64,000 nt of DNA from Streptococcus taonis (GTDB lineage Bacteria; Bacillota; Bacilli; Lactobacillales; Streptococcaceae): NCBI RefSeq assembly GCF_029948085.1, contig NZ_JARZZP010000014.1, positions 1-64,000 of the forward strand, given 5' to 3'. Shown piece after piece: positions 17,732 through 25,610 of the stretch. How positions within the stretch are numbered: the stretch's first letter is position 1; each line of letters starts with the position of its first letter. A program made the translations under genes and the position numbers. A model generated the notes under the pieces. That model searched no databases and was not told the origin of the DNA. It worked only from the letters and a program-made list of their open reading frames with translations.

Positions 17732-17812
17732 AAGGATGATTTGCTTAAAGAGTGGGATAAGAAGTTACCAATCGAATGATAGCTAAATTGATATGATTAG
17801 AGGACAGCAAGC

Positions 17813-18133
17813 ATGGATGAACATACATTAAGAGTTGTAAAAATTGATAAGGAAGCTATTTTTGAGTTGATCTACGAAACTTTTATAGCGCAAGAGCAAG
17901 AACTGCTGGACCTGTCTCCAGTAAATGTTATCAATGATTTTGCTATGGATTGGGAAAAGGGAGAGTTTATCTTTGCAGCACATCTTCAGGAAAATAGTCT
18001 GGGAGAATTGAATCCTCTTCCTAATGATATTGATATCCAAGATTTGCTGAAAAAACTACCTGTTACAATAGATTCCGTTCTTGGCAAAGAAGTGATTTAT
18101 AGAGACTTTTCATTCGACCAATTAAAAAAATAG
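17813..18133 (+). CDS. Hypothetical small acidic protein
   Basis: 106 aa, acidic, cytoplasmic, no recognised motif. Short intergenic spacing puts it in the same run of genes. A TATAAT box for the next gene begins at its 3' end. Confidence 0.75.
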   Translation: MDEHTLRVVKIDKEAIFELIYETFIAQEQELLDLSPVNVINDFAMDWEKGEFIFAAHLQENSLGELNPLPNDIDIQDLLKKLPVTIDSVLGKEVIYRDFSFDQLKK

Positions 18134-18139
18134 TATAAT
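18134..18139 (+). promoter_or_regulatory. -10 box before the 103-aa gene
   Basis: TATAAT immediately after the previous stop codon. The next gene starts at 18172 with SD AAGGAGA. Confidence 0.5.
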
Positions 18140-18171
18140 AGTAGTGAATAAAATAGTCATAAGGAGACACA

Positions 18172-18483
18172 ATGGATATTAAAGATTTTACAGAAAAAGA
18201 ACAAGAAATGATTAAAAAGGGACTAACTTTCTCTAAGCTGACCGATAAGGAAACTGCCGATAAAATTATCGCTTTAATTCCTCAAGATATGATTAAACGA
18301 ATTCCATTTTTTGTTAGAAAACATGCCATTACACGTACTGTTAAGAGAATCTCGCTCGAGTATCCAGAGTTGTATGCTGTAGCTGAACAAGAAGGCCAAC
18401 TTCCTGAAAAGGAAGGTCAAGAATTGCGACAAATTCTTACAGATATTTTCCAAGAGAAAATGAACAAGCATAAGATTAAGTAG
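18172..18483 (+). CDS. Hypothetical small helical protein
   Basis: 103 aa, predicted mainly helical, charged, no signal peptide. Excellent SD (AAGGAGACACA before ATG). Family not recognised. Converges with the membrane-protein gene on the minus strand, with no clear terminator in the 52-bp gap. Confidence 0.78.
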   Translation: MDIKDFTEKEQEMIKKGLTFSKLTDKETADKIIALIPQDMIKRIPFFVRKHAITRTVKRISLEYPELYAVAEQEGQLPEKEGQELRQILTDIFQEKMNKHKIK

Positions 18484-18535
18484 TTTTTAATTAATTACTA
18501 AATCTTATACTTGTTCGTATTGAAATGATAGTATT

Positions 18536-19555
18536 TTATTCCCACATACTGTGTTGGGCTCTGACACCATAGCTATCTAGGGAGCCATCTCTATTAAACT
18601 TGGCTTCAATCCGGTATCTTTTCCAGAGGTCGTAATCTGCTGTTTGAATGGTTAGGATAAAGTTGGCATCGGTATCAGAGACATTATAATCAGCAGGATT
18701 GACTTCAAAGATATCGATTAATTTTCGTGTTTGAAAATCTTGGAGTTTGAGATTGGCTAGCTTGACATGATTGATGGAAATTTTTTCTAGTTGTTTGCTA
18801 TCCTTAGGTGTTCTGTAATAGGTGACGACGCAGTTTTTGAGTTGATCAGTATCTCTTCCTATAGGAGTAAGGCTCATAAAGCCATAGGACTGATCATCAC
18901 GCTTGACTTCGAGAAGCTGATCGTAGTAAAAGTGGTCGTTTTTGGGATTGGTGATGGAAGTCTCTGGACTTTTATCTTCGAAGCTAAAGCCTTTGTCCAA
19001 AAGCTCGGAAGCCTTGGTCTCACCGATAATGACAGTAGTATCTTGAATGGTTACTGGAACAGGTTGAGCTGGAAGGCCACTCATCATCATGCAAAACATA
19101 AAAACATAACTCGTTAAAAAAGCTGTCCCAATAACAGCGTTTGTTGATGCATAGGCATGACTGTTATGAAAGTTTTTTCTTATAGCTAGTACAACAAATT
19201 TTCCAAGACTTTTTAAAATCATACTAACAAGTACGATGAAAAATTGTTTTTTCAAACATTCATAAACTGCTTGCGGGAAGCTATTATCATGATAGTAGAA
19301 GCCAGCCAATACGAGTAGATTTACGATTAAATAGATCAGCAAGAACCAATGAATCTCTTTAAGGGCATTAGCATCAGTGATTTCTTCATAGTCAACGTGA
19401 ATTCTTCCTTGAACAGCATGGCCAAGTTTATAAATCCATTTGGGAATGTCTTTGCCTTTTTTAACCGCAACTACAAGTCTAATATAGAGATAGATGGTAA
19501 AGGATAAGGATAGAAAGAAAAGAGCATAAAAACCTAAAATAATAGTAGTGAACAT
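18536..19555 (-). CDS. Membrane protein with C-terminal domain shared with the protein at 23995-25011
   Basis: 339 aa. Four hydrophobic segments (about 5-27, 68-90, 103-125, 140-162), then a soluble, probably extracytoplasmic domain of about 175 residues. That domain opens with VIIGETKASELLDKGFSF, close to KIILAETKASELMNAGFDI in the protein at 23995-25011. Both are preceded by a span ending GLPxQxP. Function unknown. SD GGGGGAAG on the minus strand. It is the only minus-strand gene inside the accessory cluster. Confidence 0.85.
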   Translation of the reverse strand: MFTTIILGFYALFFLSLSFTIYLYIRLVVAVKKGKDIPKWIYKLGHAVQGRIHVDYEEITDANALKEIHWFLLIYLIVNLLVLAGFYYHDNSFPQAVYECLKKQFFIVLVSMILKSLGKFVVLAIRKNFHNSHAYASTNAVIGTAFLTSYVFMFCMMMSGLPAQPVPVTIQDTTVIIGETKASELLDKGFSFEDKSPETSITNPKNDHFYYDQLLEVKRDDQSYGFMSLTPIGRDTDQLKNCVVTYYRTPKDSKQLEKISINHVKLANLKLQDFQTRKLIDIFEVNPADYNVSDTDANFILTIQTADYDLWKRYRIEAKFNRDGSLDSYGVRAQHSMWE

Positions 19556-19604
19556 GACTACTTCCCCCGTTTTTCAATTGCTAGAGACCAATTTTGTTAG
19601 CTCC

Positions 19605-19613
19605 ATTATAGCA
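19605..19613 (-). promoter_or_regulatory. Extended -10 promoter of the 339-aa membrane protein gene
   Basis: On the minus strand TGCTATAAT (19605-19613), about 50 bp before the start codon. Confidence 0.65.
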
Positions 19614-19676
19614 TTTTCTAGGGAAATAGAGCTAGAAACATCCGTATGATACTAACAGATTCAAAGGAGAAAAATC

Positions 19677-20183
19677 ATGGGAATGATTGCCAATTATCAA
19701 TATTTACCAGACGATAAATTAAAACAAATAAAGCTACTTTCTAATGAGGAAGATGACTTGCTGGACCTAGCGGAAGATTATGCAGAAGAATATGAAATTT
19801 TTCTGGATATCGATAAAATGTGGGATGCCTTGGTCTTTGTCTTGACAGGATTTAGTAGTTCAGAATTTTTGGACGACAATCCCTTGAGAGAAGCGGTTTT
19901 AGGGGTGACTCCTCTAGAGGATGTATCTGAATATATCGCCTATACTGAAAAAAACAAGATATCCAAGATTGTAGAAGCTTTAGAAAGTTTTGACATGGAT
20001 AGGGCTATGACTGACTTTAGTATGGAAGCCTGTAAGAAAGCGGATTTGTATCCTGATATTTGGGATTATCTTGAGGAAGAGGAAGAAATCAAGGATGACA
20101 TTTTAGCCTGCTTTGTCAAAATGAAAGACTTTTACAAGGAAATCTTAAACCACAAGGGAAATGTCCTAGTCACTATTTGTTAA
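19677..20183 (+). CDS. DUF1877 (YfbM family) protein
   Basis: 168 aa. MGMIANYQYL at the N-terminus and DIDKMWDALVFVLTG (about 43-57) are hallmark segments of the YfbM/DUF1877 family, small cytoplasmic proteins of unknown role that recur in polymorphic-toxin immunity neighbourhoods. SD AAAGGAGA. First of a run of plus-strand genes to 25011. Confidence 0.88.
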   Translation: MGMIANYQYLPDDKLKQIKLLSNEEDDLLDLAEDYAEEYEIFLDIDKMWDALVFVLTGFSSSEFLDDNPLREAVLGVTPLEDVSEYIAYTEKNKISKIVEALESFDMDRAMTDFSMEACKKADLYPDIWDYLEEEEEIKDDILACFVKMKDFYKEILNHKGNVLVTIC

Positions 20184-20215
20184 GATTTTATGTCATCCAT
20201 TAGAAAGGTAGTTCC

Positions 20216-21067
20216 ATGAATCCATTTCTAGAAAAATATATTACATTAAAAAAGCAATACCTGGACCAAGATGGAAAGCCTTCAAGTGTTACGGCTCTCT
20301 ATGATTTGGCTGATGAATTAGCTAAGTCTGATGATTTAGAAGCGAAGAAAGTCTTAGTTGACCTCTATGAGCAATTGGGTCTCTACACTAGCGCCTATAG
20401 CTTATTTACTGAAATCTTAGACAAACCTGATCGAAAACAGATAAAGAAACTGAGCCGTTTACAAGAAATGAGTCAGAGTCATGGCGATCGTTTTGCCCTT
20501 CCTCGTCCCCTAAGAAAAGAAGAGAAGAAGCAGAGGCAGGACCTGTTAAAAGACTTACCCCATTTTCTTTATCATCCAGATCCCTTAGCTACAGGTTCAT
20601 TTGTTGAAGGAGAAGCCAAGGTTTGTCCATCTTGTGGGAAAGAAAGCAATGTTTATTATGCCCTTATACCTTATAGTATCGAGGATATAGAATACCTTTG
20701 CCCAATGTGCATTGCAAACGGTCAAGCGGCTAAGAAATTCGATGCGGAATTTATCCAAGATGCCGAGTGGCAGGGTGAATTGGATCCAGAAAAGAATCAG
20801 CTGCTTTTTTGTCAGACCCCAGGCTACTTTAGTTGGCAGGGAGAATATTGGCTTTCTTGTTGCCAAGATTATTGTGCTTACTTGGGTACAGTTGGAACTA
20901 GAGAATTGAAGGCCATGGGAATCGCTGAGCAAGTCTTGGCAGACTATGAAGCGCGTGAAGAATATCAAGAGGTAGAAGACTACTTGGTCAAAGACGGACC
21001 TATCTGTGGTTACCTTTTCAGATGTCTCCATTGTCAAAAATACCAGATCTGGGTTGATGCAGATTAA
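20216..21067 (+). CDS. CbrC/UPF0167 family zinc-binding protein
   Basis: 283 aa. N-terminal helical extension (1-100), then the UPF0167 core: FLYHPDPLATGSF, CPSCGKE (about 139-145), LCPMCIANG, AAKKFDAEF, TPGYFSWQGEYWL, CCQDYCAYLG, and a late CLHCQ. The Cys pairs imply bound zinc. E. coli CbrC is linked to colicin E2 tolerance, which is why I read this cluster as immunity-related. That link is family knowledge, not shown here. Confidence 0.88.
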   Translation: MNPFLEKYITLKKQYLDQDGKPSSVTALYDLADELAKSDDLEAKKVLVDLYEQLGLYTSAYSLFTEILDKPDRKQIKKLSRLQEMSQSHGDRFALPRPLRKEEKKQRQDLLKDLPHFLYHPDPLATGSFVEGEAKVCPSCGKESNVYYALIPYSIEDIEYLCPMCIANGQAAKKFDAEFIQDAEWQGELDPEKNQLLFCQTPGYFSWQGEYWLSCCQDYCAYLGTVGTRELKAMGIAEQVLADYEAREEYQEVEDYLVKDGPICGYLFRCLHCQKYQIWVDAD

Positions 21068-21106
21068 ATCGGATTGTGATTCACTATGAAAATTAAAGAG
21101 AAGACT

Positions 21107-21568
21107 ATGGAAGAACTAGAAGTATTCGAAGCTGCCTCCAAAGATTTATTAGATACTATGCAGGGATTTAAAGACAATCTATCTGCTCAATTTCCCCTAT
21201 TAGATAGTGATAACTGGCAGTATGATAAGGGATCGATAAAAGTTTGTAGGGCTGATGAGTCAGGATTCAAAAAAAGATGTAGGGTCGGAATCAGCTACAA
21301 CTTGAAAGTCTCCCTATTAAACGAAGATGCCGAGCAAATCTGGTTACTGTTCAAAGACTGGTTCAATGCTAGCAGATTGGGTCAAGTTGAAAGAAATCCT
21401 AATAATGAGAATTTGGGAAGATATGCCTTTTCAGCAAGTTCCCCTCTAGGTGATCAGGTAGATTGTTCGATTTATTTGCCCAATGAGTGGAATATCCCTC
21501 AGATTAGCTTTTCGGGCTATCTAACAGCTCGCTATAGGGCTTGTGATCTTGATAAATCGCAAGAATAA
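21107..21568 (+). CDS. Hypothetical protein
   Basis: 153 aa from ATG 21107, which has AAAGAGAAG just upstream. An in-frame ATG at 21086 gives 160 aa but has a poor SD. Cytoplasmic, mixed alpha/beta, no known motif. Sits 17 bp before the next gene, which has SD GGAGG. Confidence 0.78.
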   Translation: MEELEVFEAASKDLLDTMQGFKDNLSAQFPLLDSDNWQYDKGSIKVCRADESGFKKRCRVGISYNLKVSLLNEDAEQIWLLFKDWFNASRLGQVERNPNNENLGRYAFSASSPLGDQVDCSIYLPNEWNIPQISFSGYLTARYRACDLDKSQE

Positions 21569-21585
21569 GACGGAGGTTTTTAGAA

Positions 21586-22140
21586 ATGAGAAAGATTGAT
21601 TGGGACAAGATAAAGACTCGCTTAGATGCCTTGCTGGTTATTGATGAGTATCTGACCGATCCGAGTGAAGATTGGCTCAGACTCGTGATTAAGACTGAGG
21701 AAGACTATGGACTCCGCTACCTTATTGACAATGGCTCTGGTGATTCTTTGGATGTGATTTTGACTGATAAAATGATCCTTATAAAAGGCTTTGATCATGA
21801 GAGTAGTTTAAACCAGTTTGCTGCTGACGAGTGGGATCAAGACGTCATTGATGGTTTTTATGAAGGACTGGATGAAAAGGATCTCTTACTTTATTCAGAA
21901 GACCAAAAAGATGAAACAACCTTCTTTATCTGGTATGACGGTCATGCGCATCAATACACTTACCAAGATCAGGATGGCGGAGAATGGTTGCTCTCTTACC
22001 TTTTTGATAGCTTTGAGAGATTTCATGAGTTTGTGACAGACTATTATGAAATTACAGTTGATAAAGATTTACTTGAGAAACTCTACATGGAAGGACAACT
22101 TTCAGACCTAGAATTAAACCAATTAATCCAGAAAAATTAA
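21586..22140 (+). CDS. Hypothetical acidic protein
   Basis: 184 aa, very acidic, with DEWDQDVIDGFYEGLDEKDL and GGEWLLSYLFDSFERF segments. No catalytic motif. Strong SD GGAGGTTTTTAGAA. Size and charge match many SMI1/KNR4-like or other immunity proteins, but I cannot assign a family. Confidence 0.8.
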   Translation: MRKIDWDKIKTRLDALLVIDEYLTDPSEDWLRLVIKTEEDYGLRYLIDNGSGDSLDVILTDKMILIKGFDHESSLNQFAADEWDQDVIDGFYEGLDEKDLLLYSEDQKDETTFFIWYDGHAHQYTYQDQDGGEWLLSYLFDSFERFHEFVTDYYEITVDKDLLEKLYMEGQLSDLELNQLIQKN

Positions 22141-22150
22141 GAGGTTTATC

Positions 22151-22648
22151 ATGAGAGTAAACTATAAAAATACCCCTGAAAACTATCGAGCTATGGTGGA
22201 AATAATCATCCCACCCTTGCTTAATTTACTCAAAAGTTTAACCTTGTTAGAAGAGGAAATTTTTGAGCGTAACAGAGCACTGGATAAGGAAAAAGAAGGA
22301 CTTGGCATCCCAGCAAATCAGCTTCATCCCAAGTGGAATGAACTTATGGATGACTATTTTCAGAGACAAATGCAGCTTCTAACTGGACGAGTGACTCAAA
22401 AATGCTTGGAAGGAGGAGTTCGAAATTCTTATGGATCCCCAAGTGAGTATAACTATGTTCAAACGAATGATTTTTCTGTAGATTTTATCATGACAAAAGC
22501 TGAAGAAGCAAGAGTCATCACCCATTATCAAGAAGCTTTAGAAATGAAGCATCAGTTTGTACTTAGATTGGTAGATGGAAATTGGCTACTTGATGAGAAA
22601 TTCTACGGTTTTGATGATGAGGAAACTTGGTATCTCGACTCACTTTGA
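22151..22648 (+). CDS. Hypothetical protein, possibly NTF2-fold immunity-like
   Basis: 165 aa. A long N-terminal helix, then strands ending LRLVDGNWLLDEKFYG (about 138-153). The pattern V-x-G-x-W-L-L/I-D near the C-terminus is typical of NTF2-fold proteins, including NTF2-fold immunity proteins. This is a shape-based guess. SD AAGAGG before ATG, 11 bp after the previous stop. Confidence 0.75.
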   Translation: MRVNYKNTPENYRAMVEIIIPPLLNLLKSLTLLEEEIFERNRALDKEKEGLGIPANQLHPKWNELMDDYFQRQMQLLTGRVTQKCLEGGVRNSYGSPSEYNYVQTNDFSVDFIMTKAEEARVITHYQEALEMKHQFVLRLVDGNWLLDEKFYGFDDEETWYLDSL

Positions 22649-22696
22649 CCAAGATAGCTTTGCTTCCCAACTGATATGAAATAAAGGAGAAGTCCT

Positions 22697-23491
22697 ATGA
22701 ATTTTTTAAAAAATCTATTTACTAGTAAGAAAGAAAAATCAGAGAAGAAAAAACAACTGATCTTGTCCATGCCCCTCTTCAAAGGCAATCAAGCCTATTC
22801 TTTAGACCAAGTTATTCAGGAATTGAAATCTCATTGGGGGCTTCAAGTTTCCGAAATTTCTGGGGATGATTCTAGTGCAACCTTTGAGATTGATGGTGCT
22901 CTCGTTGCGCTGGCTTTAATGGATTTGCCTATCCCAAGTCAAGAATTTGAAGAATTGTATGCCTATTCTTACCTCTGGCAGGATGTTGAGAAGGAAACAC
23001 AGGAGCACACACAACACGCCATTGTTTCTATTTTGTCTGACAATCTTTCGCCAGTAGAAACTTATTCCTTATTAACTAAAGTCAATGCCTCTATCCTAAA
23101 AACTAGTCAATCAGCTATTGGTATTTATCAGGGGTCTGCCACCTTGCTCTTATCCAAAGATCTTTATCTAGACCTGGCTGACCTTTTGAAAGAAGAAATG
23201 CTTCCCCTTCAACTTTGGATTTATATGGGCATTATCAACCAGGGAGATAAAACTAGTATTTACACTTATGGTTTGAAAGAGTTTGGAAAAACTGAGATTG
23301 AAATTATCGAGTCTTCTATGAATAGCGATGACTTATATTATTTCCTCTTGTCTATTCTTCAGTATGTTTTAGGCAGTGATGTCACCTTAAAGGACGGTGA
23401 AACCATTGGCTTTTCAGAAGATCAAAAAATAAAAATCACTGAGTCAAAAGCAGTCTTTTTGGAAGGAAATTCCTTGAAATTAGATGTTTAA
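22697..23491 (+). CDS. DUF4261-like protein
   Basis: 264 aa. Basic N-terminus (FLKNLFTSKKEKSEKKKQ), then a domain with DLPIPSQEFE, HTQHAIVSIL (about 112-121), AIGIYQGSATLLL and LPLQLWIYMGI (about 173-183), which matches my memory of DUF4261. Function unknown. SD AAAGGAGAAG. Confidence 0.8.
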   Translation: MNFLKNLFTSKKEKSEKKKQLILSMPLFKGNQAYSLDQVIQELKSHWGLQVSEISGDDSSATFEIDGALVALALMDLPIPSQEFEELYAYSYLWQDVEKETQEHTQHAIVSILSDNLSPVETYSLLTKVNASILKTSQSAIGIYQGSATLLLSKDLYLDLADLLKEEMLPLQLWIYMGIINQGDKTSIYTYGLKEFGKTEIEIIESSMNSDDLYYFLLSILQYVLGSDVTLKDGETIGFSEDQKIKITESKAVFLEGNSLKLDV

Positions 23492-23534
23492 ACCATGATT
23501 TATATTTGAATATCCTTCTTAGATTGGGGATTTT

Positions 23535-24002
23535 ATGAAGCGTGATATAAAAAAGTATTATCTCTACCGATTTCTGGCCTATAGATTTGAAAAACTCTCT
23601 TGTAAGAATCCAAGTCTCAAGGAAATAAAACCAGAGAAGAGAGAAAAAATCGTTCTAGAGGCTACTCGAACTAGTCAAAAGATTATTCTAGTCTTAGGAA
23701 TTCTTTATGTTTTTCTAAATTCTGCTTTGTTCATTTACCTTAAGACCAGTGATTTCCAAAATCCTTTGTTTATGATGTATACTGACTATATCGACTATTT
23801 GGGTCAGCTGATAAACGGAGAATGGGGCGGTAGTTGGCGTCAAAAGAAAGCTAGTTTTTTGATGATCGCTATACTGGCTTTACCGATTGTACTGATAGAA
23901 GGTGGCCCCTTCTTCTTGCTGGTTTTATTAGTTGGGAATTGGACATTAAAGAGAAAGATAAGATTTGAGAGAGAACATAAAGGAGTAGAGAGCCATGGCT
24001 AG
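23535..24002 (+). CDS. Hypothetical membrane protein
   Basis: 155 aa with two or three membrane spans (about 49-68 and 108-135) and a basic N-terminal cytoplasmic region. Overlaps the next membrane-protein gene by 8 nt, so they are coupled and may form a complex. Family not recognised. Confidence 0.8.
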   Translation: MKRDIKKYYLYRFLAYRFEKLSCKNPSLKEIKPEKREKIVLEATRTSQKIILVLGILYVFLNSALFIYLKTSDFQNPLFMMYTDYIDYLGQLINGEWGGSWRQKKASFLMIAILALPIVLIEGGPFFLLVLLVGNWTLKRKIRFEREHKGVESHG

Positions 24003-25011
24003 AACGGCGATAATAGGTACTTTAATAGTTTTTGCAATCTTTAATCTGCTACTTGGTCTGGGGTTTTATCTCTTTCTAAAAAAGAGGAAAGAGAATGGGC
24101 AGTCATTGTACGAAACGCCTGTAAACCAACAAACTCGAACAGAAAAACTGGGTCTAGGTGAGATTTTAGTCTACCTGTCCCTGATTGCAATCGCCGGGAT
24201 CTTTGCTTTTCAGACCTTAAATAGAGGTGGTGTTGGGAATTCTATTTTAGCCAAAATGATCCTTCTACCTGCTCTAATGGCCCTTTTCAATGCAAGAAAA
24301 AGGACTGGAAAGTCTTTACTTGCCCTCCTTATAACCTTTATGGTCTTTCTGGTAGGAGTCATGTTTAATCTCACGATTGGTTTGCCACCTCAAGCACCAA
24401 TTTTGCAAATTAATGAAAGTAAAATCATTTTAGCAGAAACTAAAGCCAGTGAGCTGATGAATGCTGGATTTGACATCTATATAAGACAGGGCGATGGTGC
24501 TAGCGACTACGAAGAGCTCTTGACAGAGGGAAGTTTCCAAAAGTATCCAGGCGATAAATCAGTTACTATCGAAAAAGGCTTCAGACTTGATAGCAATGCT
24601 GTTCCTTACGCTCCCTATCTCCTGGCAAAAGATGGAATAGTACTGGGCAGTATTTCCTTTTACGGTGCTGAGGACCAGGATGTGGCTTTAGAAGATTCTA
24701 AGATTATTCAGGTTCGATTTAACAAGGAAAGTATTGAGGCAGCTAAAAAACATTCTATCACTCTCAAATTAGATGAACTTGACTTGACTACTCGACTGGA
24801 TGTTTCTCTTGTTCAAGAAACTTTTAAAAAGCATCTATGGTCAATTCCCCCATCACATACAAGTGATGTCACTCAATTGTGGTATGGATTAAAGTGGTCC
24901 AGCAACAGTGACTCTCTATTTTGGAATGAGTATTATAGTCTCATCCGTCTAGATGAAAATTACTTGATGACTGATTTTGAGCTAGCTGTTCAAGTAGCAC
25001 GAGATGAGTAG
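23995..25011 (+). CDS. Membrane protein with ETKASEL domain, relative of the protein at 18536-19555
   Basis: 338 aa. Hydrophobic segments at about 5-27, 55-73, 80-95 and 103-125, then a soluble domain of about 210 residues beginning ILQINESKIILAETKASEL. Compared with the minus-strand protein at 18536-19555, it shares the size, span order, GLPPQ-type junction and the ETKASEL motif. The rest has diverged. Its start overlaps the upstream gene by 8 nt. A terminator follows at 25051-25080. Confidence 0.83.
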   Translation: MARTAIIGTLIVFAIFNLLLGLGFYLFLKKRKENGQSLYETPVNQQTRTEKLGLGEILVYLSLIAIAGIFAFQTLNRGGVGNSILAKMILLPALMALFNARKRTGKSLLALLITFMVFLVGVMFNLTIGLPPQAPILQINESKIILAETKASELMNAGFDIYIRQGDGASDYEELLTEGSFQKYPGDKSVTIEKGFRLDSNAVPYAPYLLAKDGIVLGSISFYGAEDQDVALEDSKIIQVRFNKESIEAAKKHSITLKLDELDLTTRLDVSLVQETFKKHLWSIPPSHTSDVTQLWYGLKWSSNSDSLFWNEYYSLIRLDENYLMTDFELAVQVARDE

Positions 25012-25050
25012 ATAGGGTTTTGAATAGTTGATTATGCTTATGATTCATTA

Positions 25051-25080
25051 AAAGAAACTAATCTGTTTAGTTTCTTTTTT
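25051..25080 (+). terminator. Terminator closing the accessory cluster
   Basis: AAAGAAACTAA (25051-25061) and TTAGTTTCTTT (25067-25077), loop TCTGT, followed by a T-run. Confidence 0.88.
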
Positions 25081-25176
25081 TGTTTTTTGATTTAAATTTA
25101 AAACGATTTCTATTTTGAAACTAAAGCAATTTCACGAACAAAATGTCAAATTGTTTTAAAAAAGTTCTAAAAATAC

Positions 25177-25205
25177 TTTACAAGCCTCTGAAAACATGTT
25201 ATAGT
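25177..25205 (+). promoter_or_regulatory. Strong promoter of the structured RNA
   Basis: -35 TTTACA (25177-25182), exactly 17 bp, -10 TATAGT (25200-25205), with extended TG at 25197-25198. One of the best promoters in the window. Predicted start about 25211-25213. No ORF begins downstream for 390 bp. Confidence 0.85.
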
Positions 25206-25210
25206 AATAA

Positions 25211-25542
25211 AGCTTAGAAAATGAGATGATGTTTTCTAGCAAATATAAACCCGAGTAAAAAATGCCTACGGACAGGCAGGGTTGAATGCCGAAGCGTGGT
25301 TGAAAAGCCACATTATTGATAGGGTTAAAAGCCTACTTTTATAAGTTGATGTTAGAACACTTGTCCTAATTCGTATAGATTTGTTAGTGTGGTGAAAGCA
25401 CACGTCATCTTGTGAAACGGTCAATAAAGTACGTAATATTTGCTACTAGAGAGTTAGGAAACATCAGGAACAGACATACTCAAAAGAAACAAACATAAAC
25501 ACGTCAGTAGATTGTAGAGCAGGTGCCAACCTGCTCTTTTTT
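25211..25542 (+). ncRNA. Structured noncoding RNA or long leader of about 330 nt, class unidentified
   Basis: Bounded by a strong promoter and a perfect terminator. A long closing helix joins the ends: GATGTTTTC (25228-25236) with GGAAACATC (25457-25465), continued by TAGCAAATAT (25237-25246) with ATATTTGCTA (25436-25445), 19 bp with an 11-nt bulge on the 3' side. Inside: AACCC (25248-25252)/GGGTT (25279-25283) enclosing TGCCT (25263-25267)/AGGCA (25274-25278); GTGGTT (25296-25301)-GAAA-AGCCAC (25306-25311); TAGG/CCTA (25320-25335); GTGTG (25387-25391)/CACAC (25399-25403). No open frame. Not tmRNA (no tag frame), not RNase P or SRP RNA by sequence, and no T-box motif. It could be a known Rfam class I do not recognise, a free small RNA, or an attenuator leader for the polyamine operon. 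Confidence 0.8.
25517..25542 (+). terminator. Intrinsic terminator of the structured RNA
   Basis: GAGCAGGT (25517-25524), loop GCCA, ACCTGCTC (25529-25536), then six T. It lies 68 nt before the speA start codon, between the RNA and the polyamine operon. Confidence 0.92.
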
Positions 25543-25610
25543 CATAAGTATCCTTGGCGCCTAAGTTAAATTAAGGTGTGAAAAATACAGTAAAGGAGTA
25601 TGTCTTTATA

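Noticed and set aside
20597-21037. Minus-strand 146-codon frame inside the CbrC-like gene
   Set aside because: Antisense shadow; no SD or promoter, while the plus strand has full family motifs.
25211-25542. T-box, tmRNA or RNase P RNA as identity of the structured RNA
   Set aside because: No T-box AGGGTGG-type motif, no tmRNA tag frame ending in a stop, and no RNase P GAGGAAAGTC core were found.
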